Assembly: GCF_014651695.1 (NCBI RefSeq)
Contig: NZ_BMXJ01000009.1
Location: 124,001 to 188,000 of the forward strand
Length of the DNA stretch: 64,000 nt
Origin: Nocardiopsis terrae
GTDB taxonomy: Bacteria; Actinomycetota; Actinomycetes; Streptosporangiales; Streptosporangiaceae
Reading direction: 5' to 3'
How positions within the stretch are numbered: the first letter of the stretch is position 1; every line of letters starts with the position of its first letter. Both the position numbers and the translations under genes were made by a program. Under the pieces are notes generated by a model that saw nothing but the letters and a program-made list of their open reading frames with translations, ran no database searches and was not told the origin of the DNA. Below, piece by piece: positions 1 through 8,818 of the stretch.

Positions 1-1723
1 CCTCGCCGGCCGGGTCACCCTCACGCTGTGGGGCGGGCCCGTCTCCGTTGCTCTCCCGGGGGGCGACCGGATCGGACGCCGGAGCGGACTCCGTGTCCCC
101 ACGGGGCGTCGTTGCCTCAGGACCAGACGAAGCGTCGGCGGGGGCACCCGGCCCCTCGGCAGCGGGCAGGTCGGTAGTGGCGGAGTCCGGCCCCTGAACC
201 GAACCCTGCGCCGGGGCGGGGGTGTCCGAGGCCGGAGCCGAGAAGTCAGCAGCGGGTGTCGGGGGGTCGGCGGTGAACGTGGGTACCGTGTCCCCCCGGT
301 CTCCGGCAGCTGGTGGGTTTCCACCGCCGTCACCGGCCGCACCGAAGTTCGCGCCCTCACCCCCGGAAGCACTGATCGTGGTCGTCACACCGTCGCCGGA
401 CGAGAAGGTGCCGCCCCCGTCCCCGCTGAAGTCCGACGTCACACCACCTGCGTCGCCCTGAGCTGCGGCAGGTGAAGAGCTGTCCGGGGCAATGTCGTTG
501 GCCCCCATCGTGGAGCTCGCGGTGTCTCCCGTCGGTGAGGAGATGTTGGTTTCGGTGCCGGTGAGGCTGCCGTCGCCCCCCATGGCGGAGAACGCGTTGT
601 GGTCGTGCATCGCGCCAACAGCACCGCCGGGGGCGCCCGTGGCCGCTCCCATGAGCGCGGACTGCGCCAGGCTCTGCGCGCTGATGTCCTGCCCGGACGC
701 CACCTGGATCGTGACGTCGGCGGCGGTGCTCAGCGTCGCCTCACGTGCCGAACTCAGTCCGATGTCAGCGGCCAGGCTCGCGCCCGAGCTACCGCGCCAG
801 GTTCCCTGGTTGATGGCCGCGCGCGTCGTACTGGCGCTGCTCACCACGTTGCTGATGGTCGTTCCGGCGGTGCTGGCCCGCAGGGAGTTCGCCGCTCCGT
901 TGATCGCGGCACCGGCACGGCCGGAGTTCCGGGCGAGGAAGGAGGCGCCCATCCCCAGCATGGCTCCCCCCTTGATGACCGCGGCACCGGGGATCAGCGA
1001 GACGAGGTCCAGGGCGATCATGGTGATCGCCTCCATGTTCCACCCGAGTTTGTCCTTGCGGTGCAGGGAGGTGAGGGTGACGGCCAGCGCGGCCAGCGCC
1101 AGGGCGATACCGATCACGGGAACGAAGACGGCGACGATCCCCACCGCGACCATGACGACCGCATAGATGATCGGGTTGTCCTCGGTCCACTCGACGATGT
1201 TGTTCCACAGGTCCCAGGCTTTCTCCAAGCCGCCTCTCAGCAGCTCGTTGAGCTCACTGATGACCTCCGTCTCGACGGTGTCGAGCTCGGTGCGGTAGCC
1301 CGCCATCTCATCGAAGTAGAGGTCCCTGAGATTCTCCTTCTCCCAGTCGTCCTTGTCCTCGAGCTCGTCATAGGCAGCTTGGGCATTGATCACCAGCTGC
1401 TCGGTGGCGGGACGGAGCCTCTCCACGAGCTCGCTCCACTTGTCGAACGCGTCGGCTGCCTGACCGAAGGACTCAGCGGCGTCATCGAGCAGCTTCGGCA
1501 GCTGGCCGACGAGATCCTGAAGCGCGTCCACCGTCTCGCCCTTGCCGATATCGCCCGACTTGACGGCTCTCACGTCCTCGGAGGCTTCCTCACAGGCCTC
1601 AGCCAGCTGCTGGTAGTGGAAACGGAGCGAGTTTGCCGGGATGAAGGTCCACGGCACCGGGTCCGACTTCTCGCCCACCAGCGTGAACCAGTCCCAATCC
1701 CCGGAACGGTCAGTGTCGCTCAC
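1..1723 (-). CDS. large secreted/toxin-like protein of type VII secretion style (5' part; C-terminus outside window)
   Basis: The frame is open from a GTG at 1723 to the window edge, about 574 residues. GGAGA lies about 13 nt upstream of the GTG. The first ~180 residues are predicted helical and charged, resembling an elongated WXG100/ESX-type secreted domain. Next come long hydrophobic stretches (around residues 185-220, with IIYAVVMVAVGIVAVFVPV) and an Ala/Ser-rich segment. From about residue 370 it is Gly/Ser/Thr/Pro/Asp-rich and probably disordered. This order is typical of polymorphic-toxin carrier proteins exported by ESX-like systems in actinomycetes, where a toxin domain sits at the far C-terminus. 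That end is not visible, so toxin activity is an inference. It is divergent from a LysM-like membrane protein at 1945, a neighbour type I associate with such loci. Confidence 0.6.
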   Translation of the reverse strand, partial: MSDTDRSGDWDWFTLVGEKSDPVPWTFIPANSLRFHYQQLAEACEEASEDVRAVKSGDIGKGETVDALQDLVGQLPKLLDDAAESFGQAADAFDKWSELVERLRPATEQLVINAQAAYDELEDKDDWEKENLRDLYFDEMAGYRTELDTVETEVISELNELLRGGLEKAWDLWNNIVEWTEDNPIIYAVVMVAVGIVAVFVPVIGIALALAALAVTLTSLHRKDKLGWNMEAITMIALDLVSLIPGAAVIKGGAMLGMGASFLARNSGRAGAAINGAANSLRASTAGTTISNVVSSASTTRAAINQGTWRGSSGASLAADIGLSSAREATLSTAADVTIQVASGQDISAQSLAQSALMGAATGAPGGAVGAMHDHNAFSAMGGDGSLTGTETNISSPTGDTASSTMGANDIAPDSSSPAAAQGDAGGVTSDFSGDGGGTFSSGDGVTTTISASGGEGANFGAAGDGGGNPPAAGDRGDTVPTFTADPPTPAADFSAPASDTPAPAQGSVQGPDSATTDLPAAEGPGAPADASSGPEATTPRGDTESAPASDPVAPRESNGDGPAPQREGDPAGE

Positions 1724-1944
1724 GTCGTTTCTCGCTCTCCTTGTCCCGCTGGCTTCCCGGCACGCGCACGGCCGCATACCGCCTCGCGGCCCTCGACCCG
1801 TCCGGTATGGAGTACGGCGGTCAAAGCTCTCGAGTTCAATGAAAAACATGGCACGGCCATCGAGGCCGGATGAACCCTGGCAAACTCACACACGTACTCT
1901 CCAACAGGGCGTGGAGGCTCGGGGCACGATACGGGAGCGGCGGA

Positions 1945-3618
1945 GTGACAAGAAGAGCAAGACTGCGGTTCGGGGCGGTGGTGACGGGCATCGTGATGCT
2001 CTCTTCGCCATTGTTGTGGCCCGCGGCCCCAGCCTCCGCCGAACCCGTACCGGTCGACCCCTACGCCAACTGCCCGACCCTCATCTACTACACGGTCCCG
2101 GAAGCCTCGGGCGGGTTGTTCGAGATCGCCGAGACGGTCCTGGGAGACCCCGTCCGGGCATCGGAGATCTACGAGTACACCCAGGGCCGTGTCCAGCCGG
2201 ACGGCGGCGCCCTCACCAGTGACCAGGAGCTACGGCCGGGCTGGCACCTGATCATGCCGTGGGACGCTGCGGGAGAAGGGGTTCTGGAAGGGCAGGACCC
2301 GTTGTGTGTGGCGGCCGTGGACGCGGCGCTGGCGCAGGGGTCGACCCCGCCAGCCCCGCCTGCCCCGCCCCCTAAGCCGGAGGAGGAGCCCTCGGAGTCA
2401 CCGTCTCCGACGGCGGAACCGAGCGAGGAGGCCTCGGGCGGTTTCTTCACTCCGGGCTCCACCCGGCCGAACATCAACCCCAAGTACCTGGCCATCGGTC
2501 TGTCCGTGCTGGTGACCCTGACCGTCTTCGCGCTGTTCTGGCAACCCATCCTGCGTGGTGTCTCGTGGCCCTTCCGGAGGATCGCCGCCCTGCCCTGGCG
2601 GGTCCCGAAACCGCCCCGTTTCGTCAGGACTCTGCGGCGCGAACGGCGCCGCAGAGACGCCTCGGACGTGATCGCTGCGGACCGGGGCGCTGCCAAGCGG
2701 GCCAACATCGCCTTCGCTGAACTTCTGAGCGCCCCGGCTGAGGTCCCCGCGCGACCGGTGGCGGTGTTCACCGCGCCTCGGATGATCACCGTTCTGGTCC
2801 CCGCGAACTCCACACCCCCGGCCGCTTCCTGGCGGGTTCTGCGACCGACGGTGTGGCGGCACTCCCGAAGCAAGTCCGCGACCTCGGCCGTGCGGTTCAA
2901 CACCACCACCCACACCGGCCTGGGCCTGGTCACCCAAGGTCTCCTCGTCAGCATGGGCATCATCGAGCGCCCCGTTGGGGGCGAGCAGGTCTTCGTGGAC
3001 TTCATGCGGCTGAAAGGGCTGCTGACGATCGGCGGACACCAGAGGACAGCAGTGGAGGCGCTGGAGATAGCCGCCGACGGGCTACGCGAATGCGGGCTGG
3101 GGGTGCGGGAGCTGGAACGCGGCGAGCCGTTGCGTGCGGCCCTGCGCAAGGACCTCACGCCGCCCCCGGGCCTGGAACCCGCACCCATGAGCGGGCGGTC
3201 CGGCCTCCGCGAGATCCGCCGGGTGGTGCTGCTCCCGCGCCCGCTGCGGAGCGAGGACGAGGACGTGTTGCCGCTCCTGCCCGAGGACACGCTGGTCCTG
3301 GCGCAGGGGGAGTCCAGGTACGCGCACTGGCACTGGACCGTGACTGAGGACGGCGTCATGGACACCGGCCCGCTGGGGGTGACGGTCACGTTGCGCAGTT
3401 CACGGGCGCGAGAGCGCAAGCGAGCGGTCAGGCTGAGCGGGCAGCGGCCGCGCGACTCGACCGTAAGGGACAAGGCACGGGACCAGAATGAGCGGGGTAG
3501 GCGCGGCGATCCGGGACGACGTGATCCGAGGAGAGCCGCAGGCGATCATGCTTCCCGGCCCCGGCCAGGGCGGCCCCCGCAGGCTGCGGGGCAGAGCGGA
3601 CCCGCGGGACGCCGGTAA
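1945..3618 (+). CDS. LysM-like, signal-peptide membrane protein (T7SS-associated type)
   Basis: 557 residues from the GTG at 1945, chosen because GGGAG sits 7 nt upstream and a classical signal peptide follows at once (MTRRARLRF, hydrophobic core, cleavage near APASA, residue 32). An in-frame ATG at 1870 would add 25 residues with a poorer site. A LysM-like module follows (YYTV, LFEIAETVLGD, EIY, LRPGWHLIMP). A Pro/Glu linker and one transmembrane helix around residue 180 (YLAIGLSVLVTLTVFALFW) lead to a basic cytoplasmic region of about 350 residues. The last ~60 residues are Arg/Pro-rich and probably disordered. The layout suggests a cell-wall-binding outside and a cytoplasmic partner-binding inside. 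Divergent pairing with the toxin-like gene suggests a role around type VII secretion; I cannot assign a biochemical activity. Confidence 0.65.
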   Translation: MTRRARLRFGAVVTGIVMLSSPLLWPAAPASAEPVPVDPYANCPTLIYYTVPEASGGLFEIAETVLGDPVRASEIYEYTQGRVQPDGGALTSDQELRPGWHLIMPWDAAGEGVLEGQDPLCVAAVDAALAQGSTPPAPPAPPPKPEEEPSESPSPTAEPSEEASGGFFTPGSTRPNINPKYLAIGLSVLVTLTVFALFWQPILRGVSWPFRRIAALPWRVPKPPRFVRTLRRERRRRDASDVIAADRGAAKRANIAFAELLSAPAEVPARPVAVFTAPRMITVLVPANSTPPAASWRVLRPTVWRHSRSKSATSAVRFNTTTHTGLGLVTQGLLVSMGIIERPVGGEQVFVDFMRLKGLLTIGGHQRTAVEALEIAADGLRECGLGVRELERGEPLRAALRKDLTPPPGLEPAPMSGRSGLREIRRVVLLPRPLRSEDEDVLPLLPEDTLVLAQGESRYAHWHWTVTEDGVMDTGPLGVTVTLRSSRARERKRAVRLSGQRPRDSTVRDKARDQNERGRRGDPGRRDPRRAAGDHASRPRPGRPPQAAGQSGPAGRR

Positions 3619-3647
3619 AACTCCCGGCGGGATTGGGATCCCACGGC

Positions 3648-4199
3648 TTACCCGGAGAGCGTGCCGCGCAGTTCGCGCCAGCTCTGGCGTCGCATCAGGC
3701 GGACGGCGTGGTGCAGCCGGGATTTGACGGTGCCCTCCGGTACCGAGAGGTACCGGGAGATCGTCCGGATGTCGAGGTCGCGCAGGTAGTAGAGCTCGAT
3801 CACCTGTCGGTGCCGGGGACCGAGGAGACCCATCACCGCGCGGGCGGTGACGCGGTCCAACACGTACCTGTCGTGTTCCTCGGCCACGGCCCGCTCCGCG
3901 AGGTTCGAGGACGTGTCACACAGGATCTCCTCGGGGCGGGCGCGGCGGGCCCGGTTGGTGTCGATCGCCAGGCGCCTGGCGACTGTGCGCAACCAGGGAC
4001 CGAGGTCCTGGACGTCTCCGACCAGCTTGGGCCACGACCTCCAGGCGCGGACCATCACCTCCTGGGCCAGGTCCTCGGCGCCGTGTCGTCCGACGTCCGT
4101 GCGGGCCATGAGGAAGGCGACGAGTGTGTCGAAGTGCGCCAGAAACAAGTCGTGGAACTCAGGGCTGTCCGGCCTTTCGGAACTACCCTCAGCAGCCAT
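3648..4199 (-). CDS. ECF-type RNA polymerase sigma factor
   Basis: 183 residues. Start ATG at 4199 has GGAGG 6 nt upstream and the first residues are MAAEGSSERPDSPEF. Region 2 spans about residues 15-80 (FDTLVAFLMAR, AEDLAQEVMVRAWRSWPKL, WLRTVARRLAIDTNRARRARPEE). Region 4 spans about residues 120-175 (LGPRHRQVIELYYLRDLDIRTI, VPEGTVKSRLHHAVRLMRR). Size and both domains match a normal ECF sigma factor. No recognisable anti-sigma gene is adjacent. The only nearby same-strand gene is the lipoprotein upstream at 4504, separated by about 300 bp that includes a hairpin, so a common transcript is doubtful. Target promoters cannot be read from the window. Confidence 0.88.
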   Translation of the reverse strand: MAAEGSSERPDSPEFHDLFLAHFDTLVAFLMARTDVGRHGAEDLAQEVMVRAWRSWPKLVGDVQDLGPWLRTVARRLAIDTNRARRARPEEILCDTSSNLAERAVAEEHDRYVLDRVTARAVMGLLGPRHRQVIELYYLRDLDIRTISRYLSVPEGTVKSRLHHAVRLMRRQSWRELRGTLSG

Positions 4200-4352
4200 C
4201 GAAAACCTCCGGGAGGCGGGGGGAAGATTCCGCGAAGGGAACCTGTCTTCCGGTACACACCTCCATGGGACATCGCTGGACGTCCCTTGGTTCTCACGCG
4301 TCCGGTGCCAAAAGACACGACTTCTGCGGCGGGGTGGGTTTCCACAGGCCAT

Positions 4353-4375
4353 CCCGGTTTCCGGGGGGAACCGGG
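4353..4375 (-). terminator. hairpin between lipoprotein and sigma gene
   Basis: A GC-rich inverted repeat, CCCGGTTTCC against GGGAACCGGG with one wobble pair and a tiny loop. It lies about 130 nt past the lipoprotein stop and about 150 nt before the sigma start. It has no U-tract, as is usual in actinomycetes. The rest of 4200-4503 holds no gene that I can see. Confidence 0.4.
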
Positions 4376-4503
4376 GAGGAGGAATGTGCCACCGATCACC
4401 CATGGCGCGCCCGTGGGGCCCGCCGGACGGACGACGGGTGTTCACCGGAGCGCGACCCTCGTGTGATCTGGGGGAGGGGCCGATCGACGTGTTGGTGGGG
4501 CCG

Positions 4504-6036
4504 TCAGCTGGCGTCGTCGGAGGGGACGCCGTCCTCGGGGGGCTCGGAGCCGTCAGTGCGCTCCTCCGCGTCCCCGCTGTCCTCTTCCTCCGGCTCGGGC
4601 TCGGGGCCGAAGACGAACCGCTGGCGGTCCTGGACGAGGATGGCGTGCCCGGTGTCGGTGACCGCCTCCACGTACGCGGAGAGGTCCTCACCGACCACGT
4701 CCATGGTCTCGGCGTCCAGCACCAACTGCGGGTCGCCCTCCTCGTTGGAGCGCAGGTCTCCGTAGATCAGGCCGCCGTGCGCGAAGGCCGGTGAGATCGA
4801 ACCGGCCTCCTCCTCCAGACCCCAGCGGACCTCGCCCGCGACCAGGTCCACGGCGACGAACGTGGCCTCACCGCTGGCCTGCGGCAGCAGCAGGGTCGCG
4901 GTGTCGGTGTCGTAGAGGCTGCCCGGAGCCCCGGCCTCGTCGAACTTCCGGGAGACCGGGTTGGTCCCCGCCTCCTCCAGGGTCCACAGCGGGGTGCCGT
5001 CGGCGGCGTCGTGCGCGGACAGGATCGAGGGCGCCTCGGGCTGGGCCCAGCGCAGCAGGACCACGTCCGGTCCGGCCCCGTCCCCCTCACCGTCCTCCTC
5101 CTCGGCCTCTTCACCCTCGGGTTCGGGCGCCCGGAAGACACCGAGGACCTGCGGTACCGAGACCGGCGCGGTGGCGGGCAGGTCCAGCTCCTCGTCGTCC
5201 GCGCTCGCGGACCACAGGTGCTCTCCGGCCTCCTCGGGGTCCAGGGAGTGGGCGTGCAGGGCCGAATCGCCGGAGTCCAGCAGCACGGTGTCGTCCCAGA
5301 CTGCCACCGGAACACCGAGGCGCCCGGCCTCCTGGCCGGCTTCGTCCGCGTCCTCCTCGGGCTCCTCGGCCCCGGTGTCCTCTTCGGTGCCGGTGCCCTC
5401 CGGGGCCTCCGGGTCCCCCTCGTCCTCGTCCTCCTCCGGCTCCGGCTCCGGCTCCGGCTCGAAGGTGTAGGACCACAACTCGCCGCCGTCGGTGTCCAGG
5501 ACGGAGTAGTCGCCGTAGGGCTCCTCCGTGCTCCACTCGGCCGGGCGGCGCACCGCCACCCCGTCGAGGTAGGCGTCACCGGGTTCGTCCGGCTCCCAGC
5601 GGGTCTCACCGTCCGCTCCCAGGGCGAAGGGGGCGCCGTCACCGTCCGCCATGAGCAGGACGGTCTCACCCGCCGAGTCGACGTCGAACCCGCGGAAGCG
5701 CGCCTGCCCCTCCCAGAGGGTCTCGCCGGTGGCCGCGTCGTGCAGCAGGTGGCGGTCCTCGCCTCCGGAGCTGATCAGGAAGGCCCCGCCGACGGGGCTG
5801 ATGCGCACGCCCAGGGGGTCGTCGAGGAGGTCGTGGACCTCGGCTCCGTCACCGTGCAGGTAGCGCAGGACGTCGCCCTCGATGCCGGGGGGTGCCTCGC
5901 CCGCGAAGGAGGTGGGGACCGGGGAGGGCTCCTCCTCGGGAGCGGGTGCGGGCGGTTCGGGGTCCTCGGTGCACCCCGCGACCAGCAGCACCGCAAGGCC
6001 ACAGGTCAGGGCCTGGGGCACGCGTGAGCTGCGCAT
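4504..6036 (-). CDS. lipoprotein with predicted PQQ-like/beta-propeller domain and acidic insert
   Basis: 510 residues starting MRSSRVPQALTCGLAVLLVAGC. The lipobox LVAGC puts the lipidated Cys at residue 22, so the mature protein is membrane-anchored outside the cell. After a Pro/Glu-rich tether there are repeated blade-like segments: HDAATGETLWEGQ, DTDGGELWSYTF, SAHDAADGTPLWTL, VDLVAGEVRWGLE and VLDAETMDVV. This is the pattern of PQQ/WD40-like propellers that read out values along a chain. An extremely acidic run of Glu/Pro/Asp (about residues 192-235) interrupts the propeller between two blades. The function is unknown; such lipoproteins often act as extracytoplasmic sensors or assembly factors. 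The C-terminus is again acidic. Confidence 0.7.
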   Translation of the reverse strand: MRSSRVPQALTCGLAVLLVAGCTEDPEPPAPAPEEEPSPVPTSFAGEAPPGIEGDVLRYLHGDGAEVHDLLDDPLGVRISPVGGAFLISSGGEDRHLLHDAATGETLWEGQARFRGFDVDSAGETVLLMADGDGAPFALGADGETRWEPDEPGDAYLDGVAVRRPAEWSTEEPYGDYSVLDTDGGELWSYTFEPEPEPEPEEDEDEGDPEAPEGTGTEEDTGAEEPEEDADEAGQEAGRLGVPVAVWDDTVLLDSGDSALHAHSLDPEEAGEHLWSASADDEELDLPATAPVSVPQVLGVFRAPEPEGEEAEEEDGEGDGAGPDVVLLRWAQPEAPSILSAHDAADGTPLWTLEEAGTNPVSRKFDEAGAPGSLYDTDTATLLLPQASGEATFVAVDLVAGEVRWGLEEEAGSISPAFAHGGLIYGDLRSNEEGDPQLVLDAETMDVVGEDLSAYVEAVTDTGHAILVQDRQRFVFGPEPEPEEEDSGDAEERTDGSEPPEDGVPSDDAS

Positions 6037-6154
6037 TGACGGTCTCTCCCCACGAAACGATGACGTTCACGGCAAATCCTAAGCCGGGAAACGGTCGGGT
6101 GGGTACACAGGGCCGACCACTCGTTACCGCTCTGTGTACGCGCCACCCGCGCTT

Positions 6155-6787
6155 TCAGGGGCCGGTTTCTGGTTCCACCTCGACGACCGTGGTGCCCCTC
6201 ACCTCGAAGGCTGCCCTGCCGCCGGTCAGCTCGGCCAACCGGATCTCGAAGCCGGGCAGGTCGGCCTCGGGGAGCGCCACCTCGATGCGGACCCGGTCCT
6301 CGTAGGCGACCTCCCGGACTGTGAGGGAGGAGTCGCGCAGGTCGCTCTCCAGCCGCCCGCCCAGGACGTAGTCGGCGAACACGTCCACCACCAGCAGTTG
6401 ACGGCGCTCCAGCAGCCCGAACTCCTCGACCGCGGCGGACACCGAGTTCCCGTAGGCGCGGATGAGGCCGCCCGCCCCGAGTTTGGTCCCGCCGAAGTAG
6501 CGGGTGACCACGGCGACGGTGTCGGTGATCCTGCGGTGGCGCAGTACCTCCAGCATGGGAACACCCGCGGTCCCGGCGGGTTCTCCGTCGTCGCTGGAGC
6601 GCTGCACCGCGCCGTCGTCGCCCAGCACGTAGGCGGTGCAGTTGTGGTTGGCGCCCCAGTGCTCCTTGCGGCGCGCGGCGATGAACGCGCGGGCGGCGTC
6701 CTCACTGTCCACTCTGGCCATGGCACAGATGAACCGGGACTTCCTGATCTCGGTCTCGTGTTCGCCGCCGCGTCTGATCGTTCGCAT
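6155..6787 (-). CDS. YigZ/IMPACT family protein
   Basis: 210 residues. The N-terminal UPF0029 domain contains RKSRFICAMA, the block GEPAGTAGVPMLEVL and VTRYFGGTKLGAGGLIRAYG, the diagnostic signature of the YigZ/IMPACT family. A C-terminal ferredoxin-like DUF1949-type domain follows (about residues 140-205). The family binds ribosomes or affects translation under stress in some organisms; the bacterial role is not settled. It is a single gene, divergent from the regulator at 6873. Confidence 0.9.
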   Translation of the reverse strand: MRTIRRGGEHETEIRKSRFICAMARVDSEDAARAFIAARRKEHWGANHNCTAYVLGDDGAVQRSSDDGEPAGTAGVPMLEVLRHRRITDTVAVVTRYFGGTKLGAGGLIRAYGNSVSAAVEEFGLLERRQLLVVDVFADYVLGGRLESDLRDSSLTVREVAYEDRVRIEVALPEADLPGFEIRLAELTGGRAAFEVRGTTVVEVEPETGP

Positions 6788-6872
6788 GTCGCCTGTTCAG
6801 CAGGGGTCGTGGTGGGCCGCACCAGTCTGCCATCCCGGCGGGGGCCGGGCTCTCCCGGAGCACAATGGGGAC

Positions 6873-7550
6873 ATGGACGACTCCACGATCGACGCCGCCC
6901 GGGCCCTCGGCGACCCCCTGCGGCGCAGGCTGTACAACTACGTCGCGGACTCGGGGGAGGAGGTCGGGCGGGGCCAGGCCGCAGAGGCGCTCGGAATCCA
7001 GCGCACGCTGGCCGCACACCACCTGGACCGGCTGGCGGAGGCGGGCCTGCTGGAGGTGGTCCGGCGCAAGGTGAGCGGCCGCGAGGGGCCGGGGTCGGGC
7101 CGGCCGGCCAAGCTGTACCGGCGTTCGGTGCACGAGGTCTCGATCCAGTTGCCGCCACGCGACTACGAACTGGCCGCCCGGGTGCTGGCCGAGGCGGTGG
7201 AACGGCACGGTGCGGAGGAGTCCCTGCACGCGGCGGCCCGGGAGGAGGGACGGCGGATCGGCGCGGCCACCGAGGCGGGGTCGGTGCTGGAACTGCTGCG
7301 TACGCGGGGTTACGAGCCCGAGGCCGGCCCCGAGGGGGAGGCGGACGGGTCCGGGTTCCGGCTGCGCAACTGCCCGTTCCACCGGCTGGCCCGGGACTTC
7401 CCGCCGCTGGCCTGCGGACTCAACCTGGAACTGGTGCGGGGCATGCTCGCCGCCCGCGCCGAGGCCCGGGGGGAGGAGGCCGCCGAGGCCCGGCTGGCCC
7501 CGGAATCCGGTCGGTGCTGCGTGGTCATTTCCAAAAACAATGATTCTTGA
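6873..7550 (+). CDS. winged-helix regulator with C-terminal Cys metal/Fe-S motif (SufR-like)
   Basis: 225 residues; ATG at 6873 with GGAG about 12 nt upstream. The N-terminal ArsR/DeoR-like winged helix (residues 5-85) contains ALGDPLRRRLYNYVADSG and QRTLAAHHLDRLAEAGLLEVV, followed by GRPAKLYRRS. The C-terminal ligand domain carries NCPFHRLARDFPPLACGLN and GRCCVVI: two Cys about 15 residues apart followed by a CC pair. This spacing recalls the iron-sulfur-sensing C-terminus of SufR-type regulators, but no suf genes are present. It sits 32 bp upstream of a DUF3291 gene on the same strand, so the two probably form an operon under its own control. Confidence 0.72.
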   Translation: MDDSTIDAARALGDPLRRRLYNYVADSGEEVGRGQAAEALGIQRTLAAHHLDRLAEAGLLEVVRRKVSGREGPGSGRPAKLYRRSVHEVSIQLPPRDYELAARVLAEAVERHGAEESLHAAAREEGRRIGAATEAGSVLELLRTRGYEPEAGPEGEADGSGFRLRNCPFHRLARDFPPLACGLNLELVRGMLAARAEARGEEAAEARLAPESGRCCVVISKNNDS

Positions 7551-7582
7551 CATAGAAACCGGGGTCATGGTGTCCTGACCCC

Positions 7583-8071
7583 ATGAGCACCCCCTCACCC
7601 CACCCCTCGTTCCATCTCGCCCAGATCAACGTCGGCCTGCTCAAGGAGCCCCTGGACCAACCCTCGATGTCGGGGTTCACCGATCTCCTCGAACCGGTCA
7701 ACGCCCTGGCCGACCGCTCCCCCGGCTTCGTGTGGCGGCTGGTCGAGGAGGGGGAGCCGGACGCGACGAAGATGCGGCCGTTCGGCACCGAGGTCCTGGT
7801 GAACCTCTCGGTGTGGGAGACGGTGGAGTCGCTGTGGGATTTCACCTACCGGACCGAGCACCTGGAGCTGTTGCGCCAGCGCAGGGACTGGTTCCACCGG
7901 TTCTCCGGCGCCCATCTGGCGCTGTGGTGGATTCCTGCTGGTACCGTCCCCACACCGGAGGAGGGCGGACAGCGCCTGGAAACCCTGCGCGCCAAGGGCC
8001 CCGGCCCCGATGCGTTCACGCTCAGGGACCCCTTCGACCCTCCGGCCACACCACAGTTCTCGCACCCGTAG
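7583..8071 (+). CDS. DUF3291 domain protein
   Basis: 162 residues. The sequence FHLAQINVGLLKEPLDQPSM near the start, FVWRLVEEGEPDA, LVNLSVWETVESLWDFTY and HLALWWIPAG are characteristic of DUF3291, a heme-free dimeric alpha/beta-barrel-like family with no proven reaction. The gene follows the Cys-type regulator by 32 bp and probably shares its transcript. No clear Shine-Dalgarno precedes the ATG at 7583. A TTGACA lies at 7547-7552, but I could not find a convincing -10 at the right distance. Confidence 0.8.
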   Translation: MSTPSPHPSFHLAQINVGLLKEPLDQPSMSGFTDLLEPVNALADRSPGFVWRLVEEGEPDATKMRPFGTEVLVNLSVWETVESLWDFTYRTEHLELLRQRRDWFHRFSGAHLALWWIPAGTVPTPEEGGQRLETLRAKGPGPDAFTLRDPFDPPATPQFSHP

Positions 8072-8137
8072 TTATCTGACACACACTTTGGGTAACGTTG
8101 CGGGCATCCACAGCAACAAACACCCGGGAGTCCCGAG

Positions 8138-8755
8138 ATGCGCATTACGCCAACGGCCGCCGGTCTGGCCCTGACCGCCCTTCTCGCCACCGGCTGCGCC
8201 CAGGGAACACCCTCCACCAACGACGGATCGGCCGCCACGGACAGCCCTGCGGCCCAGCCCACCACCGCCCCGAGCGTGACCGCCTCGACCTTCCTCCCCC
8301 CGGGGCAGGGCGCCGGGGCGGTCACCTACGACGAGACCGCCGTCCCCGAGGGCGCCACCGCGGACGTCCAGGTCCGTGTCCAGGAGGGCTCCACCTTCGT
8401 ACAGTTCACCGGGACCGGTCTGGAGGCGGACCGGGACTTCGGCGCCCACGTGCACACCGACAGGTGCGGCGACGACCCCGGCGACGCCGGACCGCACTAC
8501 CAGAACGAGGCCGACCCCGAGGCCGCGGAGGGCGAGCCCTCCAGCGACCCCGAGTACGCCAACCCCGAGAACGAGGTCTGGCTGGACATGACCACCGACG
8601 ACAGCGGAAACGCCTTCGTCACCGCCACCGTCGACTGGGAGTTCCGCGAGGGCGAGGCGCAGTCCCTGGTCCTGCACGACGAGCACACCGCCACCCACGA
8701 GGGCCACGCGGGCAGCGCGGGCGACCGCCTGGCCTGCGTGACCGTCGAGTTCTAG
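8138..8755 (+). CDS. SodC-like superoxide dismutase lipoprotein, apparently copper-only
   Basis: 205 residues. The signal ends in lipobox LLATGC (Cys20), so the protein is lipid-anchored outside the membrane. A Thr/Pro/Ala-rich tether precedes a Cu/Zn-SOD beta-barrel. Likely copper ligands are H104 and H106 (GAHVH), H120 (GPHYQ) and H180 (LHDEH). The active-site Arg (R197 in GDRLAC) and a probable disulfide C110-C200 are kept. The loop that normally holds the two extra zinc His residues (about 121-149) has no His and is Glu/Asp/Pro-rich. This suggests a zinc-free enzyme like the mycobacterial SodC group. It would protect the envelope from superoxide. It stands alone as a single gene. Confidence 0.8.
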   Translation: MRITPTAAGLALTALLATGCAQGTPSTNDGSAATDSPAAQPTTAPSVTASTFLPPGQGAGAVTYDETAVPEGATADVQVRVQEGSTFVQFTGTGLEADRDFGAHVHTDRCGDDPGDAGPHYQNEADPEAAEGEPSSDPEYANPENEVWLDMTTDDSGNAFVTATVDWEFREGEAQSLVLHDEHTATHEGHAGSAGDRLACVTVEF

Positions 8756-8818
8756 GGGCCCGGCCCCGGGTCCCGGTGTCGGCGCGCGGGGCGCACGGGG
8801 CCGGAGAGGCACCGGAAC

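Noticed and set aside
7547-7575. TTGACA at 7547 as a promoter for the DUF3291 gene
   Set aside because: No acceptable -10 hexamer at 16-18 nt; the gene is 32 bp behind the regulator and is better explained by co-transcription.
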